Below, one piece after another: positions 56,516-64,000 of a DNA stretch of 64,000 nt (positions are counted from its first letter, which is position 1; each line of letters opens with the position of its first letter). The DNA is taken from positions 2,666,001 to 2,730,000 of the forward strand of contig NC_015572.1 of NCBI RefSeq assembly GCF_000214665.1, written 5' to 3'. Position numbers and translations under genes: made by a program. Under the pieces are notes generated by a model. It saw only the letters and a program-made list of their open reading frames with translations, searched no databases and was not told the DNA's origin. The DNA is from Methylomonas methanica MC09 (GTDB lineage: Bacteria; Pseudomonadota; Gammaproteobacteria; Methylococcales; Methylomonadaceae).

Positions 56516-57889
56516 CTAAACTAGCCCCATTTTTGCCAGTACCTCCGTAATAAACGTTTGAGCTATGTCAGTTGGTGTTACTTGAGAATCCCATTCCGCC
56601 TTTTTTGTCACAGGATTATATCTACGCCTTGAAAAATCCCGGCCTTGCAGTATTAGTTCTCGAAGGGTGATCCTGTCTTCAGACTCGTAATCATCTAATT
56701 TTTTGTTGCTTCCAGCACCATCTTGCATTGATATCAGAAGACATACCTCATTATGATCGAAGTTCTTATAATCATTTGAAGAGGAGTAATGTTTACCAAA
56801 CCAAAATATAAACCTTTGATCAATTTCCCCATAAGCAAACCGCAATCCAAAAAACCATGTTTGATTGGCTCTGCCCTTATTCTTTAATTCTTGATATTTT
56901 TCGAAATCAATACTTCCGTAATCCTTAAACCCTACGTACATATCACTTAGCTCAATATTTAATTCCGCACAGAGATTAGAGAATTCAAGCTTAAGAAGGT
57001 CAAAACTTTTTTGAGAAACTAGAAACTCTCTATGCTCTGTTTGACGGACTTTCTCCGAAGCAGCTTTTGCAATCCCCTTAACCCAGCTAGTTCTCGACTT
57101 TTCATTCCTAATTATCACAAGGTATCTTTGAGACATTCGGAGTACATTTTTAGCAATGACCTCTAATAACTCCTCTCCACTCCCTAAATCTGTTTGTTCT
57201 AGTGCTTCATAGTAGTTCTTTTCTCTATCTTCAGGCTGAACAGAAGCAGGGACATACCTGTTTTTCAGGAGAACAAAGTCTTGTAGAAGTCTTGCCATCC
57301 TGCCGTTACCATCAATAAAAGGGTGAACTCGCGCAAACGCCCAATGTATCCAGGCCGCCTTTTGGATTGGGTGAATATTTTCTTGTCGTTCAGCATCCAC
57401 AATGCTTTGCACTAAGGCTTGAACATCAAGGTGACTTGGAGGGCTCAATTTTGCTCCAGATATAGCAACGTCTTCCCCCCTAAACCTACCCGCATTTTGG
57501 TTATCAATGTCTGTTAACAGTTTTTGATGTAGTTCTTTTATAAGGTGTACACTAAGCTCTACATTGTTATCAAGACAGTCCTGAAGATAAACACATGCAT
57601 CTGCCAGATTGATCACTTCTTGCTGGTCTTTTCTCGAACCGGCTTCAAGTACACCAGAGCTAAGGACTACAATTGTTTCTCTTCTTGACAGCGAATTTCC
57701 TTCAATGACGGCCGAAGCATGTACTCGATCAAATAGAATTTCTTCCTGAAGTTTCTGAGTAATATCTGCAGCAAGAGGTCTTTGAGAATCGATTTCTTTA
57801 ACACTCTCATCTACTTCATCAAGATAATCTAATGTAACTCCTTTCGGCTTTAATCGATCTATATCTATTACTTCTTTAAAAATATCCAT
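56516..57889 (-). CDS. Fic-domain AMP-transferase (cassette gene)
   Basis: A 457-aa Fic protein. The catalytic motif HPFIDGNGRMAR is near residue 187, matching HPFx[D/E]GNGRxxR. An inhibitory-helix motif SAVIEGN lies N-terminal near residues 58-64, which makes it a class II Fic with self-inhibition by a Glu that blocks ATP. Upstream of the Fic core is the usual N-terminal helical region (ETIVVLSSGVLEAGSRKDQQEVINLADA). The C-terminal ~200 residues (KSRTSWVKGIAKAASEKVRQTE onward) are unlike common Fic ends and could recognise the target. Its stop is 7 nt upstream of its attC. A likely function is target AMPylation, as toxin or regulator. Confidence 0.9.
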   Translation of the reverse strand: MDIFKEVIDIDRLKPKGVTLDYLDEVDESVKEIDSQRPLAADITQKLQEEILFDRVHASAVIEGNSLSRRETIVVLSSGVLEAGSRKDQQEVINLADACVYLQDCLDNNVELSVHLIKELHQKLLTDIDNQNAGRFRGEDVAISGAKLSPPSHLDVQALVQSIVDAERQENIHPIQKAAWIHWAFARVHPFIDGNGRMARLLQDFVLLKNRYVPASVQPEDREKNYYEALEQTDLGSGEELLEVIAKNVLRMSQRYLVIIRNEKSRTSWVKGIAKAASEKVRQTEHREFLVSQKSFDLLKLEFSNLCAELNIELSDMYVGFKDYGSIDFEKYQELKNKGRANQTWFFGLRFAYGEIDQRFIFWFGKHYSSSNDYKNFDHNEVCLLISMQDGAGSNKKLDDYESEDRITLRELILQGRDFSRRRYNPVTKKAEWDSQVTPTDIAQTFITEVLAKMGLV

Positions 57890-57928
57890 TTCTATCTCGA
57901 TTCTAATGGTTGGATGAAAGTTATAGGT

Positions 57929-58003
57929 GGCTAACGCCGCAAATAACCGGACGCAAAAAGCGCGTAGCGGTTTTTGCGTCCGAGTTAATTTGCCTGGTTA
58001 GCA
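57929..58003 (-). repeat. attC site (end of the HEPN cassette)
   Basis: On the minus strand it runs from TGCTAAC (R'', 58003-57997) to GTTAGCC (R', 57935-57929). The arms GGACGCAAAAA and TTTTTGCGTCC are perfect inverted repeats of 11 bases around a central CCGCTACGCGC loop. It is the first attC from attI. Confidence 0.85.
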
Positions 58004-58028
58004 CTAAATAGTTACAAATATCTGCCAT

Positions 58029-58535
58029 TCAAAGTATTGGGCGCTCCATTAATATGCGCCCACCTTTTTCAACAACCTCCGTGTCAAAAAATTTGCTTTC
58101 TTCATGTTGAAAGATTGATTCTCTAACATCGACTGCAACCAACTCCCAGGTAGCATTAATCATATTCTCGAATTCAATAAAATCATCATCACCAATTTCA
58201 ACTGGAATTTTTCTGTTTGGGTATTTAATATTCCAGAACTGATCTAATGCATCGTATTTAGTCATGAGTCCGTTAGATATTAGACCGTTTTTGTACTTAT
58301 TGATATTCTCAGCTAACACAACAAGCTTATGTTCATCTTGGAACTTACCGCTTTCATGTAACAAAATCGTTTTAAGTATCATCTCCAGGCCGAGATGATA
58401 AAGAAATGCCGCCGAATCATATAATGATGCATCATTGGTTTTTGCAAGAGTTATTGCAGCCTTGATGTGATCTCGACCATACAAAAGAAGGTCTCTTGTT
58501 GTTGCATCATCTGTAGTAAAGTCACGTTTTCCCAT
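58029..58535 (-). CDS. HEPN-like protein (first cassette)
   Basis: A 168-aa helical protein with the HEPN-type layout: RDHIKAAITLAKTN, SAAFLYHLGLEMILKTILLHESGKFQDEHKLVVLAENI, and a C-terminal helix pair. The H in EHKLVVL is at the usual HEPN position (HxLxxL), but I do not find the RxxxxxH RNase motif with certainty, so it may be a non-RNase HEPN or an AbiV-type defence protein. It lies next to attI, where the cassette promoter would give it the strongest expression. Its start at 58535 is 14 nt from the attI recombination point. Confidence 0.65.
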   Translation of the reverse strand: MGKRDFTTDDATTRDLLLYGRDHIKAAITLAKTNDASLYDSAAFLYHLGLEMILKTILLHESGKFQDEHKLVVLAENINKYKNGLISNGLMTKYDALDQFWNIKYPNRKIPVEIGDDDFIEFENMINATWELVAVDVRESIFQHEESKFFDTEVVEKGGRILMERPIL

Positions 58536-58539
58536 GGTA

Positions 58540-58685
58540 TCTCACAGGTGCTAACAAGTTATTATCTAGGTCGGCATATCTTGTACACTAGAGCTATAGT
58601 TTGCGTCAATTTCTTCTTGGAACCCAGTAGTTCTAAACGGGATAACACGCAATTTTGTCATGATAGCCCGGTCTGGATAACTACG
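58540..58685 (-). other. attI site region
   Basis: The stretch between the first cassette gene and intI. On the minus strand it ends at ACTTGTTAGCACC, so the recombination box GTTAGCA is at 58555-58549, identical to the R' sequence class (GTTRRRY-like). No further intI-binding direct repeats could be confirmed by eye. Confidence 0.5.
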
Positions 58686-60139
58686 ATGCATAGCCTTCCT
58701 GATGAACTGTCCCATCTGTTTAACGTTGCATTGGATAAGGGGCAATACCCTGAAAATATCAAATATCTTTATCGAAAATGGCTACGTTACTATTGGGATT
58801 TTTGTCAAAAATATCACCATGATCCGCATCGTCGCTCCAGCTTACCGTTATTTTTAAAGAAGCTTGAACAGAAAAATCAAACAGAACAGCAATGTGAACA
58901 AGCGCATCGGGCCCTGGTGTTGTTTTACAAAACGCAAGTTAAAGCCGGTACCGATGACGCTAAATCGCAACATCCCATCCTGGCTCTAACAAAACGGTCG
59001 CCACCAAAACCCAATATACCGATTCGAGAACTCGCACCCGAACCAAGTCACTCGATTCCTAATTCTGTTCATCGATCTGCACCGCATGATAAAACGCAGC
59101 AATCCTTTCCTGATGCCAATATTCAACAAAAGTCCGACCAAAAAAGGCAAACCGGCTGTAGTTGGGTTGCTGTTTTTGATGGCCTAACCAGAGAAATCAA
59201 ATCAAATTACGCCATTATTCACCGAAGACCTTGAAATCTTATCGCGGCTGGGCACGGCATTTACAAACATTTACCAAAAGCAAAGACTATCAAACGTTGA
59301 CTCAGCAAGACGTGGTGGCATTTTTGAGTTATCTCGCCGTTGAAAAAAACGTATCGGCCTCTAGTCAAAATCAGGCTTTCAATGCATTGTTGTTTTTGTT
59401 CAAACACGTCTTGCAAAAAGATTTCGGTAACATCCAAGGTGTCGCCAGGGCGAAACGTAAGCCGTATATTCCTGTCGTATTATCCCGAGAAGAAATCGAG
59501 TTGATTTTCGATCGTCTCGACGAACCGATAGACCTCATCGCCAAGCTTTTATTCGGTTGTGGACTTCGGTTATTCGAATGCTTGAACCTGCGTGTGCAAT
59601 GCTTTAATTTCGATGCCGGCGTATTGACCGTTCATAATGGCAAAGGTCAAAAGGATCGTACGGTGCCGTTGCCTCAATCGTTAATACCGGCATTAAAACA
59701 ACAATTACAGAAAATCGCCGCTCTCCATGATGCCGATTTAAAAGCACACTATGCCGGAGTGTTCTTGCCGGATCAATTGGGAAGTAAGTATAAAAACGCT
59801 GCGAAGGAATTTATTTGGCAGTGGTTCTTTCCGCAGTCATCATTAACATTAATCCCCGATACATTGGAGCATAAGCGCTAGCATATCCATGAGTCGGTGG
59901 TGCAAAAGGCAATTAAGCGCGCGGTCAATAGCGCCAAAATACCTAAACGGGCGAGCGCCCATACCCTCAGGCATTCTTTCGCCAGCCATTTATTGGAAGC
60001 GAACTACGATATTCGTACCATTCAAGAATTGCTTGGGCATAGCGATGTTAGAACAACGATGATCTATACCCATACCGTACAAAGCAGAACGCTCAAACAG
60101 GCCAAAAGTCCTTTAGATTTCGATGTAAATCCGAAATAG
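58686..60139 (+). pseudogene. intI: Integron integrase, inactivated by frameshift and stop codon
   Basis: An integron-type tyrosine recombinase. The start MHSLPDELSHLFNVALDK gives an added N-terminal domain (YRKWLRYYWDFCQKY...) seen in several proteobacterial integron integrases. The core begins RHYSPKTLKSYRGWARHL, but the reading frame breaks at about 59205-59215, where ATCAA is repeated in tandem (5 bp extra). The catalytic boxes follow: LFGCGLRLFECLNLR, the integron-specific insert (WQWFFPQSS), [13 protein letters not shown] and [19 protein letters not shown] at 59879-59881 interrupts the frame in [16 protein letters not shown], where a Tyr is expected. Both lesions together make it non-functional. 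Confidence 0.9.
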
Positions 60140-60631
60140 GCAGATCAATTTCCAGGCTCCGACCGCCAAGCTATACCCGTCAAGTCGACACTAAATGACC
60201 GTTTTCTCAGGGTATTCAGCCGTTTGGCAACGATGATTTATGACGCCTTGGGGTCGATCGCAATAATTCGCCTGTTAGGAACGGCCTGATTATCTACTGG
60301 CGCATTCATATAGGGATTGCTGGCCGACAATATGTCGGAACTGGCGGCTGTTTTAAATCGGAATACGCAGCAGATTGATTTAAGCCTGACACGGAGAGCT
60401 CCAAATCGGCCGACCGCGAAGTGGATATTGCATGGAATCCGGCAATGGTGCCCGGCAACTATTTCCTGGGTCAGTAACGAATAATTCTTGCAAACTAGCC
60501 TTTAAGCTATGTGCGATGCCGCACCGACTTGGTTCAGCATTGCATGTATCGTTTAACTTGAGCGATCGGAAACATTATTCCCCGCTTTGGCATGGCTAAT
60601 TGGGTCATGACTAACACACCAGGAGATACTG
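60140..60631. other. Intergenic region with a possible gene fragment
   Basis: About 490 nt after intI. A plus-strand stretch reads VDIAWNPAMVPGNYFLGQ-stop near 60420-60480, resembling the end of an unknown gene without its start. No ribosome site, hairpin or RNA signal was found. It may be a decayed piece beside the integron. Confidence 0.3.
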
Positions 60632-60808
60632 ATGAACAAAGATCAAGTGAAAGGCCGTGTTGAAGAAGTCAAAGGAAAAGTCAAGGAAGCCGCCGGCGTC
60701 ATACTGGACGACAAGGGGCTTGAGATCGAAGGCAATGTCCGGAAGAATGTCGGCAAAGTCCAGTCGGGCTTGGGTGATTTGAAGCAGGATATTGAAAAAA
60801 ATAATTAA
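60632..60808 (+). CDS. CsbD-like small stress protein
   Basis: A 58-aa protein from ATG 60632 with AGGAGATACTG upstream. It reads MNKDQVKGRVEEVKGKVKE and later GNVRKNVGKVQSGLGDLKQDI, the CsbD family pattern with two GKVK/GKVQ-type repeats and a helical, charged character. The family is induced in stress and is thought to be loosely ordered. It is too short for standard gene callers. It is followed about 195 nt later by a small membrane gene. Confidence 0.85.
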   Translation: MNKDQVKGRVEEVKGKVKEAAGVILDDKGLEIEGNVRKNVGKVQSGLGDLKQDIEKNN

Positions 60809-61003
60809 ATCACGCATTGCTGATCCGTGCGGCTGCGTCGACAGACTCGCGCCGTACGGACAGTCGCAATGTTATTTTTAGCGGACAGGTAAATGAATCG
60901 TGACGTTCATTATCGGGCACGATTTTGATATTAGGCATGACTGCATTTATTAAAATTCGATTGGTATTGTCGTCGTTTGACGACCCTATTTGGAGAAACT
61001 CCC

Positions 61004-61153
61004 ATGCTTGAAACAATTGCAATCCTGCTGATTATCGGTTGGGTGCTTGGTTTGGTCTCTTCGTACACGCTGGGCGGATTTATTCACATACTGTTGGTAA
61101 TTGCGGTGATCGTGGTCGCGATTCGGGTTATTCAAGGCCGGCGGCCACTGTAG
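61004..61153 (+). CDS. DUF5670/lmo0937-like small membrane protein
   Basis: A 49-aa protein with a TTGGAGAAACTCCC ribosome site ahead of ATG 61004. It has two hydrophobic segments (residues 3-16, ETIAILLIIGWVLG, and 25-43, GFIHILLVIAVIVVAIRVI) with a GG hinge, and ends RVIQGRRPL. The pattern W.LG...Y.LGG.IH.LL..A..... is that of the lmo0937/DUF5670 family, often next to csbD-like genes. The function is unknown. Confidence 0.8.
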   Translation: MLETIAILLIIGWVLGLVSSYTLGGFIHILLVIAVIVVAIRVIQGRRPL

Positions 61154-61551
61154 CGGCGCTTGAAATGTGCTCTTAAAGCGCGCTGACCCGAATCGGTCCG
61201 CCACGTCAGGTAGCCGTGGTCGGCTCGTTGCCGCACATAAGACGATGGACTGTTGCTGTTTATCACCGGCAATAAACGGCCCTAAAGTTATATAAACAAC
61301 TCCGCCCGGATATTGTTATCGATACCCGTTCAGCACTCGCAACAGAGAGGCTGAAATTGAGCGCGGATTATTCTGCGCTATGTGTGCTGTCGAACAGACC
61401 GGCAAGGGCTGTTGCCCTTAAGCTACGAATGAGCGTCTTTTAACAACAGCCATTGTTTTCAAGTCTTTTTTAAAGAGCATCAAGTTCTTTGAAAAAACCG
61501 ACCCAATGGTGTGTTTCGCCGATCCCGTCTTTAAAAACAAAAGGAATACCT
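61154..61551. other. Upstream region of the porin gene
   Basis: About 400 nt. It holds AAGGGC-TGTT-GCCCTT near 61405-61420, a short stem, and two similar words CAAGTCTTTTTT and CAAGTTCTTTGAAAAAA in the 60 nt before the gene, possibly promoter or regulatory sequence. Nothing else is clear. Confidence 0.35.
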
Positions 61552-61637
61552 ATGCTAAACAATAAATTACTCGCCAGTGCCTCGTTAATCGGCATGGGTT
61601 TCCTCCCGCTGGCGCAAGCGGCCGATGATTGTAGTGG

Positions 61638-62854
<1,217 letters not shown>

Positions 62855-63949
62855 CTATTCGGGTGTCCATTTTTATTAGACCACTACAGATTTCCTGGAT
62901 AATCGCTGGTATGTAGCGCCCTTTGCCACCTATATCGAAACAGGCGGCGATCGTAAAGCCGCGGATGGCTGGGGTGGCGGTTTGGGCGTCGGTAAAATCA
63001 TCGACAAACATTTCAACGCGGAGTTGAGAGGTTTTTATCAAGGCTTCGGCGGTACCAACGGGCCGTGGGATTTGGCGGGCGGCACCGCCGATCTGCAATA
63101 TTATTTCTTCCGCGATAAATTCTCGCCTTATGCGGTTGTGGGATTGGGCGCCATGAATACCTGCGCTTCCGCAAATTGCGGCATAGGTTTTATCGGCGAA
63201 GCCGGCTTGGGCGTAAGCTACGAGGTGAACGACAACTTGTTGATCCGCAGTGATGTCCGTTACCGTTACAATAACAACTTCAACGCCCACGTACAGCCCG
63301 GCACCGATGAATTTCATGACATGACGGTGAACCTGGGCGTGGTGATTCCATTTGGCGAAAAGCCTAAATATGTGGCACAAGCTGAACCCCATGCCATAGC
63401 GCCACCGGTTGCGGATTGCTCCACCCGCGATTCGGATGCGGACGGTGTTAACGACTGCCTGGACAAGTGTCCCGGCACTATAACAGGCAGCACCGTAGGC
63501 CTTAACGGCTGTGCGGTCAGGCTGATCCTGAAAGGCGAACACTTTAAATACGATTCCGCCGAGTTAACCTTGAATGCCAAGGAGATACTGGATGGCGTTG
63601 CCGGCAGCCTGACTGCCTATCCGCAGAAAAATGATATTGAAGTGCAAGGACACGCCAGCAGCGAAGGTTCCGATAATTACAACATGAAACTGTCGCAACG
63701 GCGCGCGCACTCTGTGGTTGAATACCTGAAAATGAAAGGTGTTACCAATAAACTGATTGCGAAAGGTTATGGCGAAACCCAGCCGATTGCCGATAACGCC
63801 ACAGAAGCGGGTCGATCTGAAAACCGTCGTGTCGAGTTAATCTGGATCGAAGAGTAATCTCCTCGATTGGCGCCACTTTAAACGCGGGGTAAATAGTTCC
63901 AACTGGCGACAGTTGGGACTGTTTCCCAAAGCGGTACGTACCTATCCGA

Positions 63950-63967
63950 GCCGATTAATCGGCTTTT
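63950..63967 (+). terminator. Rho-independent terminator after the porin gene
   Basis: GCCGATTAATCGGC is a perfect palindrome (63950-63963) followed by four T, about 90 nt after the porin stop. Another inverted repeat, CCAACT-GGCGA-CAGTTGG, lies at about 63899-63916. The T run is short, so the call is moderate. Confidence 0.5.
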
Positions 63968-64000
63968 CACCCTTTAATTCTCCCTTCAAAACCCCATTTT

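Larger units (their letters stand above)
52506..58560 (-). other. Integron cassette array (minus-strand cassettes)
   Basis: Minus-strand genes each ending at, or within a few dozen nt of, an attC site whose R'' box is RYYYAAC-like and whose R' box is GTTRRRY-like. In transcription order: HEPN-like, Fic, DUF3806, a two-gene cassette, then a break caused by an IS91-type element, then an Imm35-like cassette. The array is divergent from the intI pseudogene at 58686-60139, the classical integron arrangement. Several genes have their stop inside the R'' box, which is a hallmark of gene cassettes. Confidence 0.85.

Noticed and set aside
60611..60817. A 68-aa minus-strand frame
   Set aside because: Antisense to the csbD-like gene, which has a clear family pattern and ribosome site.

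Overview
The window looks like a chromosomal segment of a gammaproteobacterium, most likely a methanotroph of the Methylococcales type. That placement is an inference from squalene-hopene cyclase, the fabA-fabB pair, a GspE/PilB-type ATPase, a lipoprotein alpha-2-macroglobulin and moderately GC-rich codon use; no rRNA or pmo/mxa marker is present to prove it.

Region 1 (1-18072, minus strand) is most of a contractile injection system (extracellular or membrane-attached CIS of the Afp/PVC kind). Read in transcription order it encodes: DUF4255 terminator cap, an unknown protein, a 725-aa sheath, a tube, a divergent sheath-like protein, a second tube, a CIS tube adaptor with a decayed LysM-like end, a DUF5908 small protein, a VgrG split into gp27-like and gp5-like halves, a 619-aa protein with a C-terminal membrane helix, a gp25 wedge, baseplate J, a propeller-like/gpI fusion, and two related receptor-type baseplate proteins. 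The last is cut by the window edge. The genes are packed with overlaps of 4-8 nt and form one operon. ATPase, tape measure, PAAR tip and tail fibre are not in the window and probably lie to the left. Just upstream sits a small PARP-like ADP-ribosyltransferase-fold gene, a candidate cargo or toxin.

Region 2 (19-48.5 kb) is ordinary core genome: a sigma-54 activator, a PHP exonuclease, an ABC exporter, Slt lytic transglycosylase, fabA-fabB, ttcA, galE, TfoX-like and GNAT proteins, a 5-oxoprolinase/hydantoinase fusion, a DUF167 protein, an HxlR regulator divergent from a 4-oxalocrotonate tautomerase across a phased operator, a 2135-aa alpha-2-macroglobulin, shc, a type II/IV secretion ATPase and a DUF2167 protein.

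Region 3 (48.5-60.1 kb) is accessory DNA: an IS3-like element, a SpoIIAA-like protein, a Crp/Fnr regulator, and then a chromosomal integron. Its intI gene (58686-60139, plus) is dead, with a 5-bp tandem duplication and a stop codon. The cassettes run divergently on the minus strand from attI: HEPN-like, Fic, DUF3806, a two-gene cassette, an array point broken by an IS91-type element with its own broken tyrosine recombinase, and an Imm35/YrhB-type orphan immunity cassette. Five attC sites can be drawn with R' and R'' boxes and a sixth at the far end is weaker. A possible group II intron remnant closes the array.

Region 4 (60.1-64 kb) carries small stress or membrane genes (csbD-like, DUF5670-like) and an OmpA-family porin gene. 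The porin gene is cleanly interrupted by an IS3-group element flanked by a 3-bp target duplication, and a terminator follows it.
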